NCBI GenBank assembly: GCA_903822185.1
Contig: CAIJOA010000011.1
Location: 62,001 to 126,000, forward strand
Direction: 5' to 3'
DNA length: 64,000 bases
From: an uncultured Rhodospirillales bacterium
Lineage (GTDB): Bacteria > Pseudomonadota > Alphaproteobacteria > ATCC43930 > CGMCC-115725
Shown: piece by piece, positions 1 through 7,848 of the stretch
How positions within the stretch are numbered: position 1 is the stretch's first letter
Layout: each line of letters opens with the position of its first letter
Notes under the pieces: generated by a model
What the model saw: the letters and a program-made list of their open reading frames with translations, nothing else
Database searches by the model: none
Told to the model about the DNA's origin: nothing
Translations under genes and position numbers: made by a program

Positions 1-268
1 ACATCGCCTTGTCGCCACGGCGATCGAGACCGCATTTATCGGCGAGCGCCGCTTCGAGTTCCTTGTCGTGCAGGAAGATCGTATTGCCGCCGGCGTAGGC
101 GTTATGTTCGTTGAAAGGGAAGAACAGCTTGGTGCCGACGGCTGGTGCAAATTCGGAACGACGCGCTTCAGCGGCGACGCTATGCTTGATGATAATGACG
201 TTGTTCAGTCGGGCGTTCTGAAAGAACAAATGATCTTTGGGCGCATCCGGATCGTCTTTCAGCCGCAA
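1..268 (-). CDS. Partial hypothetical protein, C-terminus beyond window
   Basis: The reverse strand stays open from an in-frame TAG at 299-301 to the window edge. It encodes a soluble-looking sequence (about 89 residues from the TTG at 266-268) containing NVIIIKHSV, LFFPFNEHNAYAGGNTIFL and a charged run near the edge. I do not recognise the family. The start is uncertain: the first usable start after the TAG is this TTG, but the reading upstream of the TAG (from another TTG at 338-340) continues with similar composition, so the 5' end may be disrupted by a nonsense codon. No ribosome binding site decides the start. The 300 bases before the next gene hold nothing else I can name. Confidence 0.5.
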   Translation of the reverse strand, partial: MRLKDDPDAPKDHLFFQNARLNNVIIIKHSVAAEARRSEFAPAVGTKLFFPFNEHNAYAGGNTIFLHDKELEAALADKCGLDRRGDKAM

Positions 269-589
269 CGTGATACCGTTGCAGTCGAAAACGCGGGACT
301 ACCCACCATCGACAGTCGGACGGAGAAGATTCTCTTTCAAAGCGATTCACTCGTTCAGCTTCGTGCTAACGACGATGCCACGATCAACCCGAAATGAAGT
401 CACGGATTTTCGCGGGACACCGCCATATTTCTGAACGCAAGTATCACGTCGTAGTGATGACAAACTTCTTAAGAAAAGCGCGCTTTCGGGTAATGCATGG
501 AAGTTATGCGCATCTTACAGGGAAGTTCCCCGAAGACGGGTCCATCTCTTAACAAGACGTGAATGGTTAACTTCTTTAAAGAGTCTTGA

Positions 590-1003
590 TCAGCTCGTCG
601 TGATCGCCGCTAAAGCAGCCTTGGCCACGATGACATCTTCTTCGAGTTGGGCGCCGCCTGCCGCGACACCGCCGATGACCTGTCCGTCCACTATGATCGG
701 GAAGCCCCCCGGCACGTTGGTGAAATCACCGTCCATACGGATCTGCATGCTCAGCACGTTCTCTTCGGGCGCATATCCCGTCGGCAGACGCTGTGAGGCG
801 GAAGTGATCGCTTTCTTCGTAGTCGTTCGGCCCGAAAAGAACCGCGCACCGTCCATCATGATGAAAGCCAAGGTCTGGCCGCTGGCATCGACGACGCAGA
901 GGCTGATCTTCACCCCGATCTCATTTGCCTTGGCGAGCCCGGCTGCCAACATCTTCATGCTCGCTTCGTGGGTGATACGGTGTGTCGCGGCAAAATCCGG
1001 CAT
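590..1003 (-). CDS. GlcG/HbpS family heme-binding-like protein
   Basis: This 137-residue protein matches the GlcG/HbpS (DUF336) family. It opens with the family's early helix (ITHEASMKMLAAGLAKA), then CVVDASGQTLAFIMMDGA, and ends with the Gly-rich PGGFPIIVDGQVIGGVAAGG segment and a terminal helix. The length is normal for the family. Members bind heme or act as small accessory proteins, often beside oxidoreductases; the ligand cannot be read from sequence. No signal peptide is visible, so it is probably cytosolic. It stands alone, about 180 bases from the DUF1328 pair's terminus. Confidence 0.85.
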   Translation of the reverse strand: MPDFAATHRITHEASMKMLAAGLAKANEIGVKISLCVVDASGQTLAFIMMDGARFFSGRTTTKKAITSASQRLPTGYAPEENVLSMQIRMDGDFTNVPGGFPIIVDGQVIGGVAAGGAQLEEDVIVAKAALAAITTS

Positions 1004-1074
1004 GACAGGCTCCCTAATCTGTTGCCCGTCATGCTAGCAGCTTCCGCCGGTTGTTAAACCGGCGCACAACCGTT

Positions 1075-1203
1075 TTACGGCGACGTGTAGCCTCGAGTCT
1101 GGTTCGTTGGCTTATAATCCGTTTGAGCCGGTCCCAACGTTTGACCGACGCACGCGGTCAAAAGCAAGACGACGCTCAGCCAAATGACAGGGCTGCCGGT
1201 CAT
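1075..1203 (-). CDS. Small lipoprotein coupled to DUF1328 gene
   Basis: A 42-residue protein begins [18 protein letters not shown], a short hydrophobic signal ending in a convincing lipobox (LTAC, Cys 18). After cleavage only about 25 polar residues would remain ([24 protein letters not shown]). Its ATG overlaps the stop of the upstream DUF1328 gene in the four-base form ATGA (1200-1203), so translation is probably coupled. Entericidin-like tiny lipoproteins are the nearest analogy by size and layout, but I do not claim homology. A longer in-frame reading exists upstream but would replace the signal peptide with Arg-rich sequence, which argues against it. Confidence 0.6.
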   Translation of the reverse strand: MTGSPVIWLSVVLLLTACVGQTLGPAQTDYKPTNQTRGYTSP

Positions 1204-1376
1204 TGCCGTAATGCCCGGCCGGCCATCAGGCCCATGACCAAGAAGATCAGCGTAATCACCAGGAACACGACGAAGAGAATCTTTGCGATGCCGGCCGCTG
1301 CGATTGACAGACCGGTGAAGCCCAACAGTGCGGCGATGATCGAAATCAGGAAAAAAGCCAATGCCCAACGGAGCAT
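1200..1376 (-). CDS. DUF1328 small membrane protein (YtjA-like)
   Basis: This 58-residue protein is almost entirely two membrane helices: [20 protein letters not shown] with the typical Gly-Phe-Thr-Gly turn, then [20 protein letters not shown]. This is the DUF1328/YtjA signature and its normal length. The start was chosen at 1374-1376 because AGGAG lies seven bases before it; the open frame runs further upstream but reads as non-coding. It is followed directly by the coupled lipoprotein gene. The function of the family is unknown; members are usually inner-membrane and often stress-linked. Confidence 0.85.
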   Translation of the reverse strand: MLRWALAFFLISIIAALLGFTGLSIAAAGIAKILFVVFLVITLIFLVMGLMAGRALRQ

Positions 1377-1542
1377 GATATCGACTCCTCTAAGGTGAAA
1401 TTTCTTACCGTTGAAACGCCGCCCCCGTCGGAAATATCCCTCTCCTACTTGGCAGAGCGAAAACATCACAGGATTTCCACGGTTCCGTACCTGGCTTGCC
1501 ACGATCTCGCTCCCGATCCAGGCGCGTGCTAGCGTTCGGGGT

Positions 1543-2667
1543 ATGGAAACGCAGCAGAAACCTCTCCCTAGCCGGGTCAATCAATTCAGCGCCAACAAGC
1601 TGAAGCTTGGCCTCTTCGGCAGCAATTGCTCCTCCGGCCGCGCCGCGACGCGCGTGCCCGAACGCTGGGGCGCAAGCTGGGACGATAATCTCAAGCTGGC
1701 CCAGATGGCCGACGATGCCGGCATGGATTTGATGCTGCCGATCGGGCGCTGGAAAGGTTATGGCGGCGACACCAATTTCGAGGGCACGACGCTCGAAACC
1801 GTGACTTGGGCCTGTGGGCTTCTGGCCCAGACGAAACAGATCAACGTCTTCTGCACCGTGCATGCGCCGCTGGTGCATCCGGTTTATGCCGCCAAGCAAT
1901 TCGTCACCGTCGATCACGTCAGCCGCGGCCGCTTCGGCGTCAATATCGTCTGCGGCTGGAATCAAGACGAGTTCGACATGTTCGGCGTCGAGCAGCGCGA
2001 GCATGACGACCGCTATGCCTATGGCGCCGAATGGCTCGCCGCGATCAAGGCGATGTGGGAACGCGAAGGCGTCTTCGATTTCGATGGCCAGTTCATCAAG
2101 CTGAAAGGCGTCGAGGCTGATCCGAAACCCTATGGCGGTACGCGCCCGCTGATCATGAACGCCGGCGCTTCACCCGCGGGCCGCGCTTTCAGTACGCAAA
2201 GCTGCGACGTGCTGTTCCGGCCCTTGAAGTCGCTCGAATCCGGCGCCGAGGAAGTCCGCGACACCATCGCCGAAGCCGCGAGCCATGGCCGCGAGATCGG
2301 CGTCTATTGCAACGGCTATGTCGTCTGCCGGCCGACCAAGAAAGAGGCCGAGGAATATCACCGTTACTATTCCGACGAGATGGCCGATTGGGACGCGGTC
2401 GATCACCTGATCGCGATCAACAAGATCAACTCGGAATCCTACTCGCAGGAGTATTTCAAAGCTTTTCGCCAGCGTTTCGCCGCCGGCCATGGCGGTATGC
2501 CGTTGGTCGGCACGCCCGACGAGATCGCCGACACGCTGGCCAAGGTCAGCGAAGCGGGCTTTGCCGGCATTTGCTTCTCGTTCGTGAATTACCTCGACGA
2601 GTTTCCGTACTTCCGCGACGAGGTTCTGCCGCGGCTGGAGCGGATGGGGCTGCGGACCAAACGCTGA
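1543..2667 (+). CDS. LLM-class FMN-dependent monooxygenase
   Basis: The 374-residue protein is a luciferase-like, reduced-flavin-dependent monooxygenase of the SsuD/SfnG/RutA kind. Visible landmarks are the N-terminal strand [10 protein letters not shown], the mid-barrel [17 protein letters not shown] and the [11 protein letters not shown] segment typical of this group, followed by [17 protein letters not shown]. Such enzymes use FMNH2 and O2 to cleave C-S bonds or oxidise carbonyl and heterocyclic substrates. The substrate here is inferred from context (sulfonate-type ABC operon and orphan sigma-54 activator next door). I chose the METQQ start at 1543 because the upstream in-frame extension is Arg-rich and unlike the family. 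Confidence 0.85.
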   Translation: METQQKPLPSRVNQFSANKLKLGLFGSNCSSGRAATRVPERWGASWDDNLKLAQMADDAGMDLMLPIGRWKGYGGDTNFEGTTLETVTWACGLLAQTKQINVFCTVHAPLVHPVYAAKQFVTVDHVSRGRFGVNIVCGWNQDEFDMFGVEQREHDDRYAYGAEWLAAIKAMWEREGVFDFDGQFIKLKGVEADPKPYGGTRPLIMNAGASPAGRAFSTQSCDVLFRPLKSLESGAEEVRDTIAEAASHGREIGVYCNGYVVCRPTKKEAEEYHRYYSDEMADWDAVDHLIAINKINSESYSQEYFKAFRQRFAAGHGGMPLVGTPDEIADTLAKVSEAGFAGICFSFVNYLDEFPYFRDEVLPRLERMGLRTKR

Positions 2668-2686
2668 TTGAATTGCATGACGACCA

Positions 2687-2785
2687 CGAGCCCTTCGACA
2701 GGCTCAGGGTGAGGAGTCGGTGCGTTGCATCCTTGGCGGATGCCAAATTCCGATTCACCTCACCCTGAGCCTGTCGAAGGGCTCG
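2687..2785. repeat. Palindromic REP-like element, copy 1
   Basis: Two arms of 28 bases (2687-2714 and 2758-2785) are perfect inverted complements, built on CCCTTCGACAGGCTCAGGG and CCCTGAGCCTGTCGAAGGG. They flank a 43-base centre that itself contains an inner hairpin (GCATCC...GGATGC). The same arms recur at 9834-9932. It sits just after the monooxygenase stop and could also end transcription or protect the mRNA. Elements with this core are common intergenic repeats in high-GC Proteobacteria. Confidence 0.85.
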
Positions 2786-2849
2786 GATTGTTTGTGCATG
2801 GCGCCCATTCCTCCCCAACAAATAAATACCATAATCTCATGTTATTTTG

Positions 2850-2885
2850 TATAATATTAACAGTGATAATTTGTTAATTGTTAAT
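2850..2885 (+). promoter_or_regulatory. AT-rich promoter/operator before the sigma-54 activator
   Basis: A perfect TATAAT lies at 2850-2855 but no clear -35 box is present at 17 bases spacing. Immediately after it ATTAACA (2856-2862) is inverted as TGTTAAT (2872-2878), which is then repeated directly at 2879-2885. The stretch is far more AT-rich than its surroundings and ends seven bases before the chosen ATG of the activator gene, so it is a candidate promoter with an overlapping operator. Confidence 0.4.
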
Positions 2886-2891
2886 GGGTGC

Positions 2892-4034
2892 ATGTCGCCG
2901 ACCGAACCGCCGTCTTCTTCGTCCGCCGACCGGGCAAACGCCCCGACCGGCCGCAAGCGGGAGCGCCTTTCGATTTTGACGATGGCGTCACTGACGAAGG
3001 AGGTCCATCGCCCCACCATCCGGGCCTCCGCCCTCGTCTTCGAAGACCCGATTTCCCGGGAGCTTAAAGATCATCTGGAAAAGGTAGCGCCCAGCAACGC
3101 GACGATCCTCATCGTCGGCGAGACTGGTACCGGCAAGGAGTTGGTGGCGCGCTTCGTCCATCAATCGAGCGACCGCCGCAACGGCCCCTTCGTCGCCGTC
3201 AATTGTGGCACCTTTGTCGAGACATTGGTCGAAGCCGAACTGTTCGGTCACGAGAAAGGCGCCTTCACCGGCGCGACCCATGCCAAGCGCGGCTGGTTCG
3301 AGGCGGCGAACGGCGGCACGATCTTCCTCGACGAGATCGGCGACCTGGCCCCTGCCCTTCAGGTGAAACTGCTGCGCGTCCTACAGGAACGCGAAGTCGT
3401 CCCCGTCGGCGCACGGCAGCCGGTGCCGATCGACGTCCGCGTCATCGCCGCGACCAATATCGATCTGGAACAGGCGGTGCGGCTCAACCGCTTCCGGCAG
3501 GATCTCTTCTATCGGCTCAATGTCGCGCGGGTCGATCTGCATCCGCTGCGCGACCGGCCGGGCGACATTTTACCCTTGGCCGAGCACTTCCTCGCCATCT
3601 ACGCCGCGCAACAGGAACGCGGTGACGAATTACGTATCCACCGCGACGCGGTCCGCGGCCTGCGCAATTATGTTTGGCCGGGCAACATTCGCGAATTGGA
3701 AAACGTCATTCATCATGCCGTTCTCGTCGCGCAGGGCAACGAGATCATGGCGCGCGATCTCAACCTGTCGCGGATCGGGCTCGACCATGCGTCGAGTGTT
3801 GGACAACAGGATGAACCGATCGCCCAGATCTTCCGGCGGCTGTTCGATACCAGCACGCCAGGGCTATACGATCTGGTATCCGAGCAACTTGTTCGCGCCG
3901 CGCTCGATTATTGCGACGGCAATCAAGTGCAAACTGCCCGGCTGCTCGGCATTAGCCGTAACGTCTTGCGATCCCACCTTGCGCGGCTGGGTGTGATCGC
4001 ACCAGTCCGGCGGAAGCTGCCGATTGAGTCCTGA
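2892..4034 (+). CDS. Orphan sigma-54 activator (bEBP, PspF/SfnR-like)
   Basis: A 380-residue AAA+ sigma-54 activator. Walker A GETGTGKE is at about 76-83, the sigma-54 contact loop GAFTGA is intact at about 123-128, Walker B (GGTIFLDEIG) is near 141-150, and a Fis-type helix-turn-helix (DGNQVQTARLLGISRNVLRSHL) closes the protein. There is no GAF, PAS or receiver domain, only about 45 low-complexity residues ahead of the ATPase. In this it resembles PspF and SfnR, the latter a regulator of sulfone use. Lacking a sensor, it is probably controlled by its own level or by a partner. Its last 83 bases overlap the convergent ATPase gene. It is the natural candidate to drive the promoter at 9546-9562. 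The start at MSPTEPP follows an AT-rich promoter. Confidence 0.92.
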   Translation: MSPTEPPSSSSADRANAPTGRKRERLSILTMASLTKEVHRPTIRASALVFEDPISRELKDHLEKVAPSNATILIVGETGTGKELVARFVHQSSDRRNGPFVAVNCGTFVETLVEAELFGHEKGAFTGATHAKRGWFEAANGGTIFLDEIGDLAPALQVKLLRVLQEREVVPVGARQPVPIDVRVIAATNIDLEQAVRLNRFRQDLFYRLNVARVDLHPLRDRPGDILPLAEHFLAIYAAQQERGDELRIHRDAVRGLRNYVWPGNIRELENVIHHAVLVAQGNEIMARDLNLSRIGLDHASSVGQQDEPIAQIFRRLFDTSTPGLYDLVSEQLVRAALDYCDGNQVQTARLLGISRNVLRSHLARLGVIAPVRRKLPIES

Positions 4035-4797
4035 CCAGCACGGACAGCACCCGGTCCTTCAAGGCCGAGAATTTCGACGTGCCCCGGCGACGCGGGTGCG
4101 GCGCATCGATAGAAACAATGCCGCAGACGCGGCCCGGTTCCGGCTCCATGACGACGATCTTGTCGCTGAGATAGACCGCTTCCTCAATATCGTGCGTGAC
4201 CATCACGATCGTGATCTTCTCGCGGCGCCAAATCTCCAGCAACTCGTCCTGCATATAAGCCCGTGTCTGAGAATCGAGCGCACCCAGCGGTTCGTCCAAA
4301 AGCAGAATTTTCGGCCTGCTGACGAGCGCACGCGCAATCGCGGCGCGCTGCGCCATGCCACCCGAAAGCTGATGCGGATAAGCACGGGCGAAACCATTCA
4401 GCCGCACGATCTCGATATGCTCGGTGACGATGCGTTTGACCTCAGCCGGTGATGCGCCCGAGGAATCAAGGCCGAGGGCGATGTTTTGTTCGACCGACAA
4501 CCAGGGAAACAGCCGCGGCTCTTGGAAGACGATGCCGCGATCGGCCGTCGGGCCGTCGATCGACCGCCCATCGAGGAGAATGTCGCCCTCGTAATCGGTA
4601 TCGAGCCCTATGATCAGACGAAGCAGGGTCGATTTCCCGCAACCGGAGGCACCGATGACGCTGACTAATTCGCCGGGTTCGACGGTAAAGCGGATATCGC
4701 GCAGGATTTCCCTCGGTTTCCCATCGACCCGATAAGATTTGCTGACCGCTTGGATATCAAGTGAGCTTCGTGTGTCGAGCAATGCTTCGGCGCGCAT
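3952..4797 (-). CDS. ABC transporter ATPase, SsuB/TauB type
   Basis: A 281-residue nucleotide-binding subunit with Walker A GASGCGKST (about 49-57), Q-loop FQEPRLFPW, signature LSGGM (about 144-148), Walker B ILLLDEP, D-loop and MVTHD switch. The SsuB/TauB/NrtD subfamily fits sulfonate, taurine or similar uptake. AAAGGAG five bases before the ATG at 4795-4797 fixes the start. It is the last gene of the operon that begins at 9455. The final 17 or so residues (from LVRSHPAAQG) are read from the antisense of the activator's DNA-binding domain and are unlikely to be conserved. Confidence 0.92.
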   Translation of the reverse strand: MRAEALLDTRSSLDIQAVSKSYRVDGKPREILRDIRFTVEPGELVSVIGASGCGKSTLLRLIIGLDTDYEGDILLDGRSIDGPTADRGIVFQEPRLFPWLSVEQNIALGLDSSGASPAEVKRIVTEHIEIVRLNGFARAYPHQLSGGMAQRAAIARALVSRPKILLLDEPLGALDSQTRAYMQDELLEIWRREKITIVMVTHDIEEAVYLSDKIVVMEPEPGRVCGIVSIDAPHPRRRGTSKFSALKDRVLSVLVRTQSAASAGLVRSHPAAQGGIARRYG

Positions 4798-4811
4798 GAA
4801 AACTCCTTTGG

Positions 4812-5582
4812 TTACGAATTCTGTCGTTGCCATGGAACAAGCCGCCGCAAACCGCAGCGTAAAACGATGTTCATGCCGTAACCGACCAGCGCCAAGGTCA
4901 CGACGCCGATCAACACGATATCCATGCGGAACTGTTCACGGCCTTCGGCGAGGAAAATGCCGATGCCACGGCCGAAACCCATGGCGTATTCCGCGCCGAC
5001 CGTGCCGATCCAGGCGCTGATCAGCGCGATCTCGATGCCGATCGCGATCGACGGCAAGGCACTCGGCAGCAACAGCCGGAAAAGATGTGTACGCCATGAA
5101 AGCCGCATCACGTGTGATGTTTCGATTAATGCGATCGGCACATCGCGCAACCCTTGCTGCGTGTTGAGCGCCGCGGGAAAGAATGCGGACAAGGCGATGA
5201 AGACGAGCTTTGCGCCGTCGCTATTGCCGAACCAGGCCGTCAACAAAGGTATCCAGGCGAAGACGGTGATTTGTCGAACCGCGGTAAAGGATGGCCCGAT
5301 CAAACGATTGGCCAGGGACGACGTTCCGATAACGAAGCCGATAAGGATTCCGAGACCACCGCCGATTAAAAACCCCGCGACCATTCGCACGAGACTGGTG
5401 ACGAGCGAGAGCCAAATCGTGCGGCCGTCGGGATCGAAAAATGGCACCGCGATGACGCGCTGGACCGGCACCAGCAAGCGCGGATCGATCAGCCCGAACT
5501 GGCCGACGAGTATCCATGCCAGGACAAGCACCGCTGGGAAAGCGAGCCCGCGCAAGAAGACGTCGTACTTGTTCTCAGGCAT
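4812..5582 (-). CDS. ABC transporter permease, SsuC/TauC type
   Basis: A 256-residue inner-membrane permease with about six helices and the coupling EAA-type loop (ETSHVMRLSWRTHLFRLLLPSALPSIAIG). MPENKYD was chosen as start; it overlaps the end of the preceding permease gene by eight bases, consistent with coupled translation. A heterodimer with the neighbouring permease is implied because the operon has two different permeases, one ATPase and one binding protein, whereas classic SsuABC uses one permease gene. Confidence 0.9.
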   Translation of the reverse strand: MPENKYDVFLRGLAFPAVLVLAWILVGQFGLIDPRLLVPVQRVIAVPFFDPDGRTIWLSLVTSLVRMVAGFLIGGGLGILIGFVIGTSSLANRLIGPSFTAVRQITVFAWIPLLTAWFGNSDGAKLVFIALSAFFPAALNTQQGLRDVPIALIETSHVMRLSWRTHLFRLLLPSALPSIAIGIEIALISAWIGTVGAEYAMGFGRGIGIFLAEGREQFRMDIVLIGVVTLALVGYGMNIVLRCGLRRLVPWQRQNS

Positions 5583-6438
5583 GGACCGGCGCCCATCGCC
5601 GCAAGCGGCGTTCGATCCAACGCAATCCGCCATCCATCAGGAAACCGATCGCCCCGATGACGACCATGCCGACGATGACAATGTCGATCTGAAACAGCGT
5701 CCGGCCCCAGGTCATCATGTAACCAACGCCGGCCGTATCGGCGAGCATCTCGACCACCACCATCGCGATCCAGGCATGGCCCAGGGCGAGACGAATACCG
5801 CTGAAGATCGTCGGCAAGGCACCGGGCAGGATCAGGCGGAACAACATCGCCGACCGCCGCAGCCGCAGGACATGGGCGACCTCGACATAATGAACCGGGA
5901 TATTGCGAATGCCCGCCGCCGTATTGATGGTGATCGGCACGAAGCAAGCCTTGGCGATGATGACATAGTTCAATGTCTCGCCGATGCCGAAGATCAGCAT
6001 CAGGAAAGGCAACCAGCCCAGCGAGGGGACCTGTGCGATGGCCCGAAGACTTGGTCCGACATATTGTTCGAGCTTTGCCGAACGCCCCATCGCGATTCCG
6101 AGGCTCAAACCGAACGCGGCCCCAATCGCGAAGCCGACCGAAATTCGGCGCAGACTAATCGCCAGTCCCTCGACGATGTCGCCGCTCGTCACAAGATCAA
6201 CGAAGGTCCAGAACACCGTCAGTGGCGATGGCAGAATTTGCGGCGCGAGCCATTCTCGTGCCGTCGCGATCTGCCATAGCAACAACACGCTCAAGGGCAG
6301 GATGAGCGGCAGCAGCAACGCCCCTATCCGATCGACGGGCAACTGGCTGCGAGAACGCCGCTCCGCGCGTACCGGCCGGGCAAGCGCCAGCCGCGCGAGC
6401 AAGCGTGGCGGCAATGCCGGATTGGGTTGGGTTGTCAC
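5575..6438 (-). CDS. ABC transporter permease, SsuC/TauC type
   Basis: A 287-residue permease with a basic cytosolic N-terminus of about 35 residues, then helices from LLLPLILPLSVLLLWQIA. It carries the typical periplasmic start motif LAPQILPSPLTVFWTF and the EAA-type loop VEVAHVLRLRRSAMLFRLILPGALPTIFSG. It overlaps the second permease by eight bases at its 3' end and lies six bases after the binding-protein stop. Substrate by context: sulfonate-like organosulfur compound or a related small acid. Confidence 0.92.
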   Translation of the reverse strand: MTTQPNPALPPRLLARLALARPVRAERRSRSQLPVDRIGALLLPLILPLSVLLLWQIATAREWLAPQILPSPLTVFWTFVDLVTSGDIVEGLAISLRRISVGFAIGAAFGLSLGIAMGRSAKLEQYVGPSLRAIAQVPSLGWLPFLMLIFGIGETLNYVIIAKACFVPITINTAAGIRNIPVHYVEVAHVLRLRRSAMLFRLILPGALPTIFSGIRLALGHAWIAMVVVEMLADTAGVGYMMTWGRTLFQIDIVIVGMVVIGAIGFLMDGGLRWIERRLRRWAPVHA

Positions 6439-6443
6439 GATCG

Positions 6444-7496
6444 CTAGTTCGAGACGACGGCGCCGTTGACGTCGCGGTTAGGCCAGTAATTCTGCAGACC
6501 CAACGTCGCAAGTGCCTTGGCCTCGTAGCTCGGATCGACCCATTGCGACAAATCGACGTCCTTGCGGGTCAATTTCTGCTGTTTGGCGAAATCGATGCCA
6601 TCGGCATATTGGCCGCGGAAGAAATCATCGAGACGCGGGTCGAGCCGGTCGTGAAGCTGCTCGTTCGCATATTCCTCTTTGAGGCTGGCATAGCTGACAC
6701 CGGACTTGGCCCATATCTGCAAGGCCTCTTCGCGATTTTCGGGCTGCGCGACCCACTGGGCGGCCTTGATGAAGCCGTTGACGACATGCTGAGTCGTTTC
6801 GGGATATTTGGCGGCGAAGGCGTCTGTGACGAAGAAGGCGCTGGGACCGGTCGCGCGCGGATCGTCACGCTGCGAGGTGTAAATAACTTTCACCAACCCC
6901 TGATCGCGCAACGGCAGAACACTGGCCGTGCCGAATTCTGCATCGGCGCTGCCTGACGCCAGGGCCGCGAGCTGATCTGCCGTCTTCAGATCGAGGATCG
7001 TGATGTCGCGCTCGGTAAGCCCGTTGGCTTTCAGCGTCTCCAGCAACGACCAATGGAGGATCGTCGCCTTTTGAATTGTGACCGAATGGCCCTTCAACTC
7101 CTTGATCGAGTTGATCGGCAATCCGGTACGCACGACGCCATAAATATTGGTGCCGCCGCCCGACGCAATGATTTTGGTGCCGACACCGGTGGCCCGCAGG
7201 ATGATGCTGGGCAAAGAGCCATACTGCGCGAAGTCGAGCTGACCGTTGGCGATCGCTTCGTTGATCGCAGGACCGGTGCCGGTGAAATAGTTGAAGTCGA
7301 GCTTCACCGCATCGCCGACCTCGGCTTGGATGAAGCCTTTGATATGGGCGATGGCGATGAGCTGCGTGCCGACCTGCTGGCCATAGCCCGAGCCGACCGC
7401 ACCGAAATGTATCGCCCCGGGCGCAGGCTCGGCGGCCGCGGCGATGCCTGCTCCGCCGAAAAGCGTGAGAAGCGATAGGAGAAGAGAACGGATCAT
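6444..7496 (-). CDS. Periplasmic substrate-binding protein, SsuA-like
   Basis: A 350-residue binding protein with a Sec signal (MIRSLLLSLLTLFGGAGIAAAAE, probable cleavage after AAA) and the NMT1/SsuA fold: GAVGSGYGQQVGTQ, LDFAQYGSLPSIILRATG, LKGHSVTIQKATILHW. SsuA-type proteins deliver sulfonates, taurine, nitrate or pyrimidine precursors to their permeases. It sits between the ferredoxin gene and the permeases, so import and the redox enzyme pair are expressed together. The exact ligand cannot be assigned from sequence. Confidence 0.92.
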   Translation of the reverse strand: MIRSLLLSLLTLFGGAGIAAAAEPAPGAIHFGAVGSGYGQQVGTQLIAIAHIKGFIQAEVGDAVKLDFNYFTGTGPAINEAIANGQLDFAQYGSLPSIILRATGVGTKIIASGGGTNIYGVVRTGLPINSIKELKGHSVTIQKATILHWSLLETLKANGLTERDITILDLKTADQLAALASGSADAEFGTASVLPLRDQGLVKVIYTSQRDDPRATGPSAFFVTDAFAAKYPETTQHVVNGFIKAAQWVAQPENREEALQIWAKSGVSYASLKEEYANEQLHDRLDPRLDDFFRGQYADGIDFAKQQKLTRKDVDLSQWVDPSYEAKALATLGLQNYWPNRDVNGAVVSN

Positions 7497-7521
7497 CGAA
7501 AAGATTCCTTTTCGCCGCAGA

Positions 7522-7848
7522 TCAATGCGGCTGCGTCAATTTGAAAGACTGGTCGGTGCCGCGCCGGTCGCGCGAACCGGGTGTCCAACCGATCGCTTCG
7601 CGATAGCTGCCGAGCAATGCGGTTTCGACCAGCACTTGCTCATTCACGACCGCCGGGCCCTCGGCGTCATGCGCGACGAACAGCGCATCGACCGGGCAAT
7701 AGAGTTCGCACATGAAGCAGGTCTGGCAATCGCTTTGCCGGGCGATAATCGGCGGCCCGTCGGATGCAGCGTCGAACACGTTCACCGGGCATACGGCGAC
7801 GCAGATATTGCACTGCGTGCAGCGTTCGGCGCTGACGAGTTCGATCAT
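7522..7848 (-). CDS. 2x[4Fe-4S] ferredoxin, AprB-like subunit
   Basis: A 108-residue ferredoxin with two complete cluster motifs, CTQCNICVAVCP and CQTCFMCELYCP, each CxxCxxCxxxCP. After the clusters comes a tail of about 55 residues (from VAHDAEGP to the end), reminiscent of the AprB tail that wraps round the flavoprotein AprA. Its ATG overlaps the stop of the flavoprotein gene by four bases (7845-7848). By this coupling it is almost certainly the electron-transfer partner of that flavoprotein. The real electron donor or acceptor is unknown. Confidence 0.93.
   Translation of the reverse strand: MIELVSAERCTQCNICVAVCPVNVFDAASDGPPIIARQSDCQTCFMCELYCPVDALFVAHDAEGPAVVNEQVLVETALLGSYREAIGWTPGSRDRRGTDQSFKLTQPH

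Noticed and set aside
4924-6279. 451-codon forward frame opposite the two permease genes
   Set aside because: Ser/Arg/Pro-rich antisense of well-identified permeases; an effect of high GC.
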